Origin: Planctomycetota bacterium | GTDB taxonomy: Bacteria > Planctomycetota > Phycisphaerae > Tepidisphaerales > Tepidisphaeraceae | Direction: 5' to 3' | Length of the DNA: 20,582 bases | NCBI GenBank assembly: GCA_029777755.1 | Contig: JAKORQ010000053.1 | Location: 1 to 20,582, forward strand | Part shown: positions 1-6,749 of the stretch, in pieces | How the letters are laid out: every line of letters begins with the position of its first letter | Position numbering within the stretch: position 1 is the stretch's first letter | The notes under the pieces: model-generated | Seen by the model: only the letters and a program-made list of their open reading frames with translations | The model's database searches: none | What the model was told of the DNA's origin: nothing | Position numbers and translations under genes: made by a program

Positions 1-1181
1 AGGAACACCACCATCACCGGCTCGAGAATGCTCACCAGCGAGCCAACCAGCACGTCCACGTCGTTGTCGTAGTTGTCGGCGACCTTGATCAGCATCTTGT
101 CCAGGTCGCCGGTTTCCTCACCCACATCCACCATGTTCACCACGATGGCGTCGCAGACCTTGGTGGCACGCAGAGGGTCGGCCATCGATTCACCTTCGCG
201 AATCGCGTCATGCACCTTGGTAAGCGCCTTGGCGTAGACCTCGTTGCCACAGGTTTCCTTGGTGATGTTGATTGCGTCGAGAATCGGCACACCTGCGGAG
301 ATCAGGGTGCCCAGCGTACGCGTGAAGCGTGCGATGGCGGTCTTGGAGAGGATGTTGCCCAGGATCGGGACCTTCAGCTTTACAGCGTCGACAAAATAAC
401 GTCCGCCCTTGCTTAGCTTAATGAGGCGGATGATCAGCATGAAGATGATCGGGGAGAACAGGACGTATGCCCAGCCATACTGCGTCGCGAACCAGCGGGA
501 GATCACCAGCAGCGACTTCGTGACGGCCGGAAGATCGGTCTTGAAGTCATTGAAGATCTGCTCGAACTTCGGGATCACGAAGATCATGATCATCGACACC
601 ACGCCGATGGCGATGGTGACGACCACCGCCGGATAGATCATGGCGCCGATGACCTTCTTCTTCAGCTTGGCGGCCTTCTCCATGAAGTCCGCCAGGCGAG
701 CCAGGATCAGGTCGAGCACACCGCCGGCCTCGCCGGCCGCAATCATGTTCACATACAGCTTGTCGAAGGCCTTGGGGTACTTTGCCATCGAATCGGAGAG
801 AGTTCCGCCGCCCTCGACCTCTTCAGCCACGCCGCCGATGATCGCCTTGAGCAACCCCGGCTTCTGCTGCTGCTCGAGAATTTGCAGCGAACGCAAGATC
901 GGCAGGCCCGCGTCCTGGAGCGTGGAGAGCTGGCGGGTGAAGGTCACCAACTGCTTGCGCGGAACCCCGCCAATGGCAAACGGCATCTTCTTGCGCGAAG
1001 AAGTGACGGTCTCCGCCTCCTTCTTCTTCACCGTCTTCTTGGCGGCTTTCTCCTTCAGCTTGGTCGGGATCTGGCCGCGCTGACGGATCTTGGCAATGGC
1101 CTCATCGCGATTTGCGGCCTCGATCTCGTCTTTGACCTCCTGGCCGGACGAGTTCAGTGCGACATAACTGAAAACTGACAT
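1..1181 (-). CDS. pilC: Type IV pilus / type II secretion inner-membrane platform protein (PilC/GspF family), 3' end cut by window
   Basis: The minus-strand frame starting MSVFSYVALNSSGQEVKDEI runs off the left edge after 393 codons. It encodes the polytopic platform protein that couples the cytoplasmic assembly ATPase to pilin or pseudopilin insertion. Two T2SSF repeats are visible: the first contains the FTRQLSTLQDAGLPILRSL segment and the AAGEAGG motif, the second FTRTLGTLISAGVPILDAI and the VGEETGDLD motif. Hydrophobic stretches (for example VIGAMIYPAVVVTIAIGVV) follow the first repeat, and the last one begins at the window edge. Family members are about 400-420 residues, so only some 20-30 C-terminal residues are missing. 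The start has a purine-rich GGAGAGAGG just upstream. The N-terminal block of about 40 residues, followed by a Lys-rich linker, is the kind seen in planctomycete PilC proteins (recalled resemblance). Pilus and secretion versions cannot be separated without neighbouring genes. Confidence 0.93.
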   Translation of the reverse strand, partial: MSVFSYVALNSSGQEVKDEIEAANRDEAIAKIRQRGQIPTKLKEKAAKKTVKKKEAETVTSSRKKMPFAIGGVPRKQLVTFTRQLSTLQDAGLPILRSLQILEQQQKPGLLKAIIGGVAEEVEGGGTLSDSMAKYPKAFDKLYVNMIAAGEAGGVLDLILARLADFMEKAAKLKKKVIGAMIYPAVVVTIAIGVVSMIMIFVIPKFEQIFNDFKTDLPAVTKSLLVISRWFATQYGWAYVLFSPIIFMLIIRLIKLSKGGRYFVDAVKLKVPILGNILSKTAIARFTRTLGTLISAGVPILDAINITKETCGNEVYAKALTKVHDAIREGESMADPLRATKVCDAIVVNMVDVGEETGDLDKMLIKVADNYDNDVDVLVGSLVSILEPVMVVF

Positions 1182-1275
1182 AGTCCTCTCTCCGTTAGAA
1201 AGACGGTTATCGACGCTATGAGCCGTCTGACTGAACTATTCGTGATGTCCACCACGGCGTGACAAGCGCAAAGGT

Positions 1276-1314
1276 CCTGCCTGCGAAATGATGGCAGGCC
1301 AGCCCTGTGGCAGG
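1276..1314 (+). repeat. Inverted repeat in the hemC leader
   Basis: CCTGCC at 1276-1281 can pair with GGCAGG at 1293-1298 (11-nt loop) or with a second GGCAGG at 1309-1314. The second copy overlaps the upstream GTG candidate start of hemC at 1307. The same core is found upstream of the response regulator at 10561-10643. A regulatory role is possible but unproven, and short GC-rich repeats can arise by chance. Confidence 0.3.
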
Positions 1315-1330
1315 TAACATCTGGCACTGG

Positions 1331-2254
1331 ATGGTACAGCAACAAATGCCGTGTGCAAAGGAACTTCGGATCGGAACAAGGGGCTCTCTGCTGGCTCGCA
1401 CACAGACCGCCCAGGTGGCCGATGCCCTCAAGGAAAAATGGCCCGATCTGCCGATCCAAACGATCACTATCACCTCCAGCGGCGACCGCATACAGGACCG
1501 CCCGCTGCATGAGTTCGGCGGCAAGGGACTATTCACCAAGGAACTGGAGCAGGCCCTGCTGGATGGCAGGATCGACCTGGCCGTCCATAGCCTGAAGGAT
1601 CTGCCGGTAACCATGCCGCTGGTGGACGTGGCCGGGCTGGTATTCATTTCCCCCGTGCGTGAGGATCCCCGCGATCTGCTGGTAAGCCGAGTCGCCCGGA
1701 GGATAGAGGACCTGCCCTCCGGGGCCAAAGTTGGTACAGGCAGTCTCCGCCGGCGCTGCCAGATACTGTCGGCCCGGCCGGACCTTCGCGTCGAAGGCGT
1801 ACGCGGCAATATCGACACTCGCCTGCGCAAGGCCCGTGAGGGAGAGTTTGACGCCGTGATCCTGGCGATGGCCGGCATCAAGCGGGCAGGGCTGCTGGAT
1901 GAGGCGGAAATGAGCCCGATCCCCATCGATACCATGATCCCCGCGGCCGGGCAGGCTGCCCTCGCCCTTCAGTATCGCAAGGATGACACACAAACCGCCC
2001 TGATCGCCGCCGCCCTGTCGGATGAAAAAACCATGCTGTGCGTGTCGGCCGAGCGCGATGTCGTCCGCGGCCTGGATGGCGATTGCCACTCCCCCATAGC
2101 CGCCTATGCGACCATATTAGATGGACAGATGCGCATCCTGGCGGCCTTGGGTGGGCCAGAAGGCAATCCCCCGGTGAAGCGAGCGCAAGCCATCGGCCCG
2201 GTGGCTGATAAGTCCAGGCTGGTTGACCAGGTCGTAAAGTCCCTGGCAGGCTAG
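1331..2254 (+). CDS. hemC: Porphobilinogen deaminase (hydroxymethylbilane synthase)
   Basis: This enzyme joins four porphobilinogen molecules into hydroxymethylbilane in cytoplasmic tetrapyrrole (heme) synthesis. Family motifs are clear: LRIGTRGSLLA at the N-terminus, GGKGLFTKELEQALLDG, then AVHSLKDLP with the catalytic Asp (about residue 90), and GDCHSPIAAYA with the Cys (about residue 252) that anchors the dipyrromethane cofactor. The length of about 307 residues matches the usual 300-315. The start is uncertain. A GTG at 1307, an ATG at 1331 and an ATG at 1346 are all in frame and none has a convincing ribosome binding site; the conserved sequence begins just after 1346. The gene is divergent from pilC and its TAG stop overlaps the stop of the convergent STAS gene. 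No other heme gene is in the window. Confidence 0.95.
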   Translation: MVQQQMPCAKELRIGTRGSLLARTQTAQVADALKEKWPDLPIQTITITSSGDRIQDRPLHEFGGKGLFTKELEQALLDGRIDLAVHSLKDLPVTMPLVDVAGLVFISPVREDPRDLLVSRVARRIEDLPSGAKVGTGSLRRRCQILSARPDLRVEGVRGNIDTRLRKAREGEFDAVILAMAGIKRAGLLDEAEMSPIPIDTMIPAAGQAALALQYRKDDTQTALIAAALSDEKTMLCVSAERDVVRGLDGDCHSPIAAYATILDGQMRILAALGGPEGNPPVKRAQAIGPVADKSRLVDQVVKSLAG

Positions 2255-2652
2255 ACGCCCGGCTGATCCCCCTCGCCCTGCTCCTCGAGGACCTTTCGCT
2301 GAATCATGGCCAGGTACTCGTCAGCCTCCTCACGGGTGGCGAAGACGGTCTCTTCCGGAAGCATGCGGGCAATCTCAAATACTTTGCGTACCTGCGGTTG
2401 GGCGCCGACGATGGCAAAGACTCCCCCCTTCTGCTCAATCGCCTTGCGCGCCTTCACGACCGAGCCAAGGCCCATGCTGCTGATGAAGCGCAAATCGTGC
2501 AGATCCAGGCGAAGCGCCCGGGTGGCCGGGTCGGACAGAGCGGCCGACACCGCCTCGTCAAACTGCTGAAAGGTGTCGGAATCGAGATTGCCAGCGAGCC
2601 TCAGCTTGTAAGTGCCAAAATCACCGTGCGACGCGTCAATCTGAAGTGCCAT
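2251..2652 (-). CDS. STAS-domain protein, anti-sigma factor antagonist-like
   Basis: This is a 133-residue single-domain protein with the STAS pattern: a beta-rich N-terminus (YKLRLAGNLDSDTF), then LRLDLHDLRFISSMGLGSVV and FAIVGAQPQVRKVFEIARML. Relatives such as SpoIIAA and RsbV bind an anti-sigma kinase and are switched by phosphorylation of a Ser in a D-S-S-G-L motif. Here that motif reads S-S-M-G-L (residues 58-62), so one candidate acceptor Ser remains but the Asp and second Ser are lost. The start at 2652 is chosen over one 30 bases upstream because GGGGAG lies 5 bases before this ATG. No anti-sigma kinase or phosphatase lies nearby, so its partner is unknown. The last residues (KVLEEQGEGDQPGV) form an acidic tail. 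Confidence 0.85.
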   Translation of the reverse strand: MALQIDASHGDFGTYKLRLAGNLDSDTFQQFDEAVSAALSDPATRALRLDLHDLRFISSMGLGSVVKARKAIEQKGGVFAIVGAQPQVRKVFEIARMLPEETVFATREEADEYLAMIQRKVLEEQGEGDQPGV

Positions 2653-2911
2653 GACAGCTCCCCTGTTACGGCATCGACCCATGGTATGCCCGGGCGGCGC
2701 ATCTGCCGAGGGGAAATACCTACCGATTCGCGAGTGCCGAGCTGCAGAAGGCGATCAGCGTGGATTGGCGAGCTGAAAACCACTTGGCCGGGGTGTTGAT
2801 CGATCATCGTTGCATTGACGTGACACTTTGTGAACCAAAAGCGCCACCTATGTCCTGACTGATTCGTCCGGCCAACCAGTCAATAAGCAATAAACAGCTC
2901 TGCGCAAGCCA
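2653..2911. other. Intergenic region without a supported gene
   Basis: This is about 260 bases between the STAS gene and the small membrane protein gene. Both neighbours are on the minus strand. The open frames here have no family resemblance and no good ribosome binding site. No strong terminator or promoter was recognised. Confidence 0.4.
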
Positions 2912-3175
2912 TCACACGATCAGCTTGATCAGCGCTGCGATTATCCCTATCGCTCCTGCGACGATCGATACCGCGCTGGTAACGCCGCCTCGGACTGTCG
3001 GCGAGAATGACGCCAGCAGGCCAATTGCGCCCAGCACTATCGCCGCTACCGCCAGCAGCATCCCCAGGCCGGCTCCGAAGAAAAAGCTGGCAATGGCGCA
3101 GACAAGCGCCAGGATGGATGGAATGCTGAACGCCGGCGCCGCCCGATGCTCCCCTAACGGATGCGTGTAGGCCAT
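2912..3175 (-). CDS. Small membrane protein of unknown function
   Basis: This is an 87-residue protein, MAYTHPLGEHRAAPAFSIPS and onward. After a polar N-terminus of about 20 residues, nearly everything is hydrophobic: about residues 21-33 and 35-55 form one or two membrane spans, a short polar loop SPTVRGG follows, and residues 65-87 form a last span ending KLIV. Gly and Ala are frequent in the helices, as in small DUF4190-like membrane proteins, but no family assignment is safe. The start at 3175 is preferred over one 18 bases upstream because GAGGGAG lies 7 bases before it. No neighbour suggests a job. Confidence 0.6.
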   Translation of the reverse strand: MAYTHPLGEHRAAPAFSIPSILALVCAIASFFFGAGLGMLLAVAAIVLGAIGLLASFSPTVRGGVTSAVSIVAGAIGIIAALIKLIV

Positions 3176-3312
3176 GACAAAGCTCCCTCTCATCGTGCCT
3201 CAGGTCAATACACGATGCTAGGTAGCCGGGTCGATGCATCCGAGCGGACGCTGGCCAAGCAAACCACTTTTCCACCGGGCAAACTGGACAATTGCCGATG
3301 CCCGCGGCAGCG

Positions 3313-3903
3313 TCAGCCGCCCTTTTCGAAGACTTCCCACTTGGCGTTTCGACGGACCAGCAGGTCGCGCGTCAGGCCATGGACTTCGTCCCTGGCGTGG
3401 ATGTCCGCAACTAGCTCGCGCAACTTCTCCACGCTGCCCTGCTCCGACCCGGTTGTCGTGACAAGCACTACATCACGATGCGGCACCCCCACGATGATCT
3501 CCGGGGGTATGTTGGCGGCCAGTTGATCCCAGATCTCGTCCATCAGGAGTGCGCAGGCATCGAAGTTATTGCCCAGCACAATCTGCAACACCGGCGGGTC
3601 CCCTGCCCATCCACCAGTGCCGATGCTCGCCTTCAGGTTGGCGACGGCCACCTCGCGCACCTTATCGGCCATCAGCCCAACGGAAGCGATGTCCTTTCTG
3701 GTGGCCATCGCGAACGCGTCTCCCATGTCAAAGGCATATGTAAGCAGCAGATCACCCACCAGAGGTTCTGTGTAAGGCATCTGGTCCTCGGGAAATGGAG
3801 ATGCCGTAAGCGCGCTGATGAAGTTCTGGTGCTTGATGCGGGGAAAAATGCGCGAAACCAGGGGCTCCGGATTCTTCGTCTTTTTCTTGAACCATGAAAA
3901 CAC
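3313..3903 (-). CDS. DUF1444-like (YtpQ-type) protein of unknown function
   Basis: This 196-residue soluble protein begins MFSWFKKKTKNPEPLVSRIF. The segment YTEPLVGDLLLTYAFDMGDA (about residues 44-63), followed by a helix with VREVAVANLKAS and later VLGNNFDACALLMDEIWDQL, resembles the DUF1444/YtpQ family, whose function is not established. The similarity is recognised by eye only. The start codon is GTG at 3903, supported by AAGGAG nine bases upstream; no closer ATG has such a site. The basic N-terminus (FKKKTK) could touch the membrane or nucleic acid, but this is speculation. It stands alone, with more than 100 bases of noncoding sequence on each side. Confidence 0.7.
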   Translation of the reverse strand: MFSWFKKKTKNPEPLVSRIFPRIKHQNFISALTASPFPEDQMPYTEPLVGDLLLTYAFDMGDAFAMATRKDIASVGLMADKVREVAVANLKASIGTGGWAGDPPVLQIVLGNNFDACALLMDEIWDQLAANIPPEIIVGVPHRDVVLVTTTGSEQGSVEKLRELVADIHARDEVHGLTRDLLVRRNAKWEVFEKGG

Positions 3904-4185
3904 GGGGAAAATCTCCTTGCGAGGGACATGAAAGCAAACGACCTGAGGTCAACACGAACAGCATCCTATCGAAGCGCAGACGCCATTGCGATTACATGCT
4001 CTCCGGATTTTTGTAACAATGCAGTTGCCTTGAACCTCTCATGCCATGCGCTCACGATCCCACCGCCAGGCAGAGGGCAACCGAGATGCTTCTCAAGAGT
4101 CAGTTCAAGAAACCAGGGCATGCGGAATGACCGAAATCATGCGCCCGCATGCCACTACGCCGCACGTGTGATCGACCGCCACGAG
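3904..4185. other. Intergenic region, nothing recognised
   Basis: About 280 bases separate the DUF1444-like gene from the end of the MarR-type gene. The plus-strand open frame across it has no recognisable protein features and overlaps the real gene downstream. No tRNA, terminator or repeat was identified. Confidence 0.4.
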
Positions 4186-4512
4186 TTACCTGGAAATGAT
4201 CTCCCTTATCTGCTTCTGCAGCAGTTTCCCCTTCGGCGACAATTCGATGCGAGTGACGCGTCGATCCTCGGGATCACGCGACAGGCGAATGAGGTCAAAT
4301 GCCTTGGGCGTAATTCTCCGCACAGGCCCGAACTGGGCGCAGTGGCGGGAGATCGAGGTGATCGGCGAGTTGGTACGTGAAGCCAGCTCGGACATGGTAG
4401 GCGGATCATCGTGACGCATGATCTCCAGCAGCGTCTGGGCCTGGCCACACGTCAGATCTGGATGGATGGAACGGATGAGTTCCAGCAACCGAAAAACATC
4501 GTCAATGGTCAT
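4186..4512 (-). CDS. MarR-type winged-helix transcriptional regulator (short form)
   Basis: This 108-residue protein has a winged-helix fold of the MarR type. Residues 20-31 (LTCGQAQTLLEI) correspond to the helix before the DNA-binding unit, residues 38-60 (PTMSELASRTNSPITSISRH) to the helix-turn-helix, and residues 79-95 (RDPEDRRVTRIELSPKG) to the wing with the family's D-x-R pattern. MarR proteins are usually about 140-160 residues; the N-terminal dimer helix is short here. The start at 4512 is chosen because GGGGAA lies 6 bases upstream. An open frame continues 168 bases further up but that part looks noncoding. MarR proteins bind promoters as dimers and often respond to small phenolic or oxidant ligands. 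No obvious target lies next to it. Confidence 0.8.
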   Translation of the reverse strand: MTIDDVFRLLELIRSIHPDLTCGQAQTLLEIMRHDDPPTMSELASRTNSPITSISRHCAQFGPVRRITPKAFDLIRLSRDPEDRRVTRIELSPKGKLLQKQIREIISR

Positions 4513-4828
4513 TGCGTTCCCCGGTAGCAATTCCGCACGTAGTACAGTGCCCCAGCAAGGGAGGCGAACCATCGCACATATAGCCGGGAATTGCAAGTCA
4601 AGATGTTGAAAGCCGCTCCGTCGCGCAATCGTCTGCAAAACTGCAATCGCCTGGATGATCCGCCATCGCGGCACACGCAAGTTCCCCGCCTACAAGCGCG
4701 AGAAATCCTCCAATTTTCTTCAACATTCCCACAAACCCACTGACGCACCGTTGTCAGTGGCATGTGGATACTGGGGTCGTTGCGTCGCTGGATAGCGCTT
4801 TCCCTGAAAGACGCAGGGGAAGGAAAAG
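4513..4828. other. Intergenic region with a possible hairpin behind the tRNA
   Basis: About 316 bases lie between the MarR-type gene and tRNA-Leu. On the minus strand, a stem with arms at 4814-4821 and 4800-4806 (one bulged base, 7-nt loop) lies just downstream of the tRNA. It lacks a U-rich tail, so it could be a processing hairpin or a weak terminator. Nothing else was recognised. Confidence 0.35.
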
Positions 4829-4911
4829 TGGCCTTGGTGGGACTCGAACCCACACGCTTTATGGGCGACGGATTTTGAATCCGTTGCGTCTGCCAATTCC
4901 GCCACAAGGCC
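4829..4911 (-). tRNA. tRNA-Leu (anticodon CAA)
   Basis: On the minus strand the acceptor arms GGCCTTG (4911-4905) and CAAGGCC (4836-4830) pair fully. The anticodon stem ACGGA/TCCGT encloses the loop TTCAAAA, giving anticodon CAA, which reads UUG leucine codons. A long variable arm (CGC...GCG) marks the class II tRNA expected for leucine, and the T arm GTGGG-TTCGAGT-CCCAC is perfect. The discriminator base is A. The 3' CCA is not encoded, so it must be added after transcription. Confidence 0.97.
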
Positions 4912-4923
4912 GGGATTGCGTAG

Positions 4924-4952
4924 ATGATAGCAGAAATGCGGCCGTCATCCAA
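4924..4952 (-). promoter_or_regulatory. Promoter of tRNA-Leu
   Basis: On the minus strand TTGGAT (4952-4947) is followed after exactly 17 bases by TATCAT (4929-4924), a 5-of-6 match to the -10 consensus. The -10 ends 12 bases before the mature tRNA, which would leave a short 5' leader. This is a good sigma-70-type arrangement. Confidence 0.6.
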
Positions 4953-5041
4953 GGTGACGCGATGGCCGGAGGAGAGGGGCTGTAGGGATGCGGGCCGTGA
5001 TTCGCAACTCACGCGAATCGGCCCGCCCTGCAGATTTTCCC

Positions 5042-6169
5042 TTACACAGCGAACGGCAGGGTCGCGATCGCCATCTCGATACTTTCCAGCGGCACATTGA
5101 CCAGGGGCAACCCCCTTGTGCGTACCGGGCTGGCTATGCGCTTGAGGATGACCATTGGCACGTGATCCACCTTTGACTCGATATGGCCGCGCTTGTTGTC
5201 ATGTCGCAGAGTCTTGATCAGCCCCCGGATGTCCAGTTTCTCCTGTGGCAACGGCACATCTGCCAGCAAATCCAGAAGCTCGCTGTGCTGTCGATACGCG
5301 CTCTGTGACATTACACCCAATTGCCGCGCCAGGTCGCCGGCCGCCCGCATCCCCCAGTAGATGCACTGGCCATGGTTGAGCCGCGTACCGGTCGCCTCGA
5401 TCGCGTGGCCGACCGTGTGGCCATACTCGAAGACTATCGCAGGCCCCTTCTCGAAAGCATCATCCTTCATGAGACTGCGCTTGGCGGCAATCCCGCTCTC
5501 CAGCACCCTCAGGCAAAACTCCGGAGTGGGCTGCATCGGCATGGCGCACAGTTCTTTCGCGATGGTTACGTACGGCTCGCCGAGCACCAGTCCATTCTTC
5601 ACTATCTCCACCAGGGCAGCCTGCATGGCGTTGCGCGAAAGGGATCTGCAAAACTGCACATCGCAGATGATGGCCGTCGGGCGCGTATACATGCCAAACA
5701 GGTTCTTCGCGCCGGCGATGTTCACCGCCTGCTTGAGCGAGGTGACGGTATCGTGCATGGCCAGCAGAGTGGTCGGCACATGCACCAGGCGAATCCCGCG
5801 AAACAGCCCCCCTGCCAGCATGCCGGCCACATTGCACACCAGCCCACCGCCCAGCGATATCACCAGCGAGCGCCGGGTAGCGCCATCGGCAAGTGCCCTG
5901 GCAGCCAGTTTCTCGACTGTCGCCAGCGTCTTGGCCTTCTCGCCCGAGCCGATCGTAAGCGTCCTTGACGGGATAGACGTAGGGATCGCCGGGGAAACAA
6001 CCGCGCCCAGCCGCCGCGACAGGCGCGCTTCTGTCACGATATAGACTCGGTCTGGAGCCAGGCGCTTTAGCAGGCGTGTCAGTTCCCTGACGCACTCATG
6101 GCCGATGATGAAGGGGATCGCTTCGCCGGCCGGATCCCACAGCGCTTCACGATGGAGGGGCTTGGACAT
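5042..6169 (-). CDS. Sugar-phosphate cyclase, 2-deoxy-scyllo-inosose synthase-like (3-dehydroquinate synthase superfamily)
   Basis: This is a 375-residue NAD- and metal-dependent cyclase. The nucleotide-binding LGGGLVCNVAG and the block RGIRLVHVPTTLLA are shared by the whole superfamily. The diagnostic positions agree with 2-deoxy-scyllo-inosose synthase (BtrC type) rather than 3-dehydroquinate synthase: DTVTSLKQAVN (BtrC: DSVLSIKQAVN; DHQ synthase: DSSVGGKTGVN), EIVKNGL, IVFEYGHTVGHAIE with Glu248 where DHQ synthase has L-N-x-GHT, and HDNKRGHI (BtrC: HDNKRGYI). Lys146 and Glu248 match BtrC Lys141 and Glu243. Probable metal ligands are Glu188, His251 and His266. The start at 6169 gives a length close to BtrC (368); an open extension of 37 codons upstream looks unrelated. 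DOI synthases turn glucose 6-phosphate into 2-deoxy-scyllo-inosose. No aminotransferase or glycosyltransferase partner is visible, so the true product is open. Other cyclases of this superfamily remain possible. Confidence 0.82.
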   Translation of the reverse strand: MSKPLHREALWDPAGEAIPFIIGHECVRELTRLLKRLAPDRVYIVTEARLSRRLGAVVSPAIPTSIPSRTLTIGSGEKAKTLATVEKLAARALADGATRRSLVISLGGGLVCNVAGMLAGGLFRGIRLVHVPTTLLAMHDTVTSLKQAVNIAGAKNLFGMYTRPTAIICDVQFCRSLSRNAMQAALVEIVKNGLVLGEPYVTIAKELCAMPMQPTPEFCLRVLESGIAAKRSLMKDDAFEKGPAIVFEYGHTVGHAIEATGTRLNHGQCIYWGMRAAGDLARQLGVMSQSAYRQHSELLDLLADVPLPQEKLDIRGLIKTLRHDNKRGHIESKVDHVPMVILKRIASPVRTRGLPLVNVPLESIEMAIATLPFAV

Positions 6170-6347
6170 TCTCGAATTACAACCGAAGACGGACGGCACA
6201 ACTCCAGTCCGGCGATTGTGCCTCACCTGCGCGACGGGGTCAAACGCAGATGACTTCGCCGGCGGCCCGGCGACCATCAACCTTCCGCGTTTCTCGAGAT
6301 TGTCCCTACAGGTCGATCGGCGCTAGCGCGTTTATACCCGCATCTTG

Positions 6348-6731
6348 TCAAGCCTTTATGGCAGCGTCAGGATCCTCAACGCGGAAAGCCAGCGTCGCCT
6401 TGCCGTCCGGGCGGTTGGTGTTGAACGCGTACATGTACTCGATAGTCATGTTCGCCTTCTCGAAGATCTCCAGCAGCTTCACCAGCCCGCCCGGGCGATC
6501 ATCCACCTGCACGGCCAGCACCTCGGTCTGCTTCACGATGCAGCCGGCTTTCTCCAGTACCTGCTGGGCGGCAGCCGGATCCTTCACAATGAAGCGTAGG
6601 ATGCCGAACTTTTCCGTGTCGGCCAGCGTCATCGCCAGGACATTTATCCCGGCATCAGCCAGAGCCCTGCAGGGAAGTTTCATCTGGCCCGGGCGATTCT
6701 CCAGGAAAACCGATAGTTGCCTGATCTTCAT
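6348..6731 (-). CDS. Tandem ACT-domain protein, partner of phenylacetate-CoA ligase-like enzyme
   Basis: This 127-residue protein is built of two ACT domains: residues 1-66 (MKIRQLSVFLENRPGQMKLP, then LADAGINVLAMTLADTEKFG) and residues 69-127 (TEVLAVQVDDRPGGLVKLLE, then ANMTIEYMYAF). Each shows the N/D-R-P-G turn that forms the amino-acid binding site. ACT pairs of this kind frequently lie beside PaaK-type ligases and are presumed to sense an aromatic or other amino acid. The gene starts 18 bases after the ligase stop. GGGGAGG lies 5 bases before the ATG at 6731, which is why this start is preferred over a GTG two codons upstream. No catalytic domain is attached, so a ligand-sensing or regulatory role is inferred. 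Confidence 0.88.
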   Translation of the reverse strand: MKIRQLSVFLENRPGQMKLPCRALADAGINVLAMTLADTEKFGILRFIVKDPAAAQQVLEKAGCIVKQTEVLAVQVDDRPGGLVKLLEIFEKANMTIEYMYAFNTNRPDGKATLAFRVEDPDAAIKA

Positions 6732-6749
6732 CGTCACCTCCCCTCACCC

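Noticed and set aside
4513..4680. N-terminal extension of the MarR-type protein
   Set aside because: The extra 56 residues are Arg/Cys/Trp-rich and unlike MarR proteins. A ribosome binding site supports the inner ATG at 4512.
5042..6169. Annotation as 3-dehydroquinate synthase (aroB)
   Set aside because: General similarity would suggest it, but the DHQ-synthase-specific DSSVGGKTGVN and L-N-x-GHT positions are replaced by DOIS-type residues.
6170..6280. N-terminal extension of the DOIS-like protein
   Set aside because: The extra 37 residues have no counterpart in BtrC-type enzymes, whose length is matched by starting at 6169.
6299..6356. Promoter for the DOIS-like gene from TTGACA and TATAAA on the minus strand
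   Set aside because: Both boxes are good matches but only about nine bases apart, too close for a sigma-70 promoter. The TTGACA also contains the stop codon of the ACT gene.
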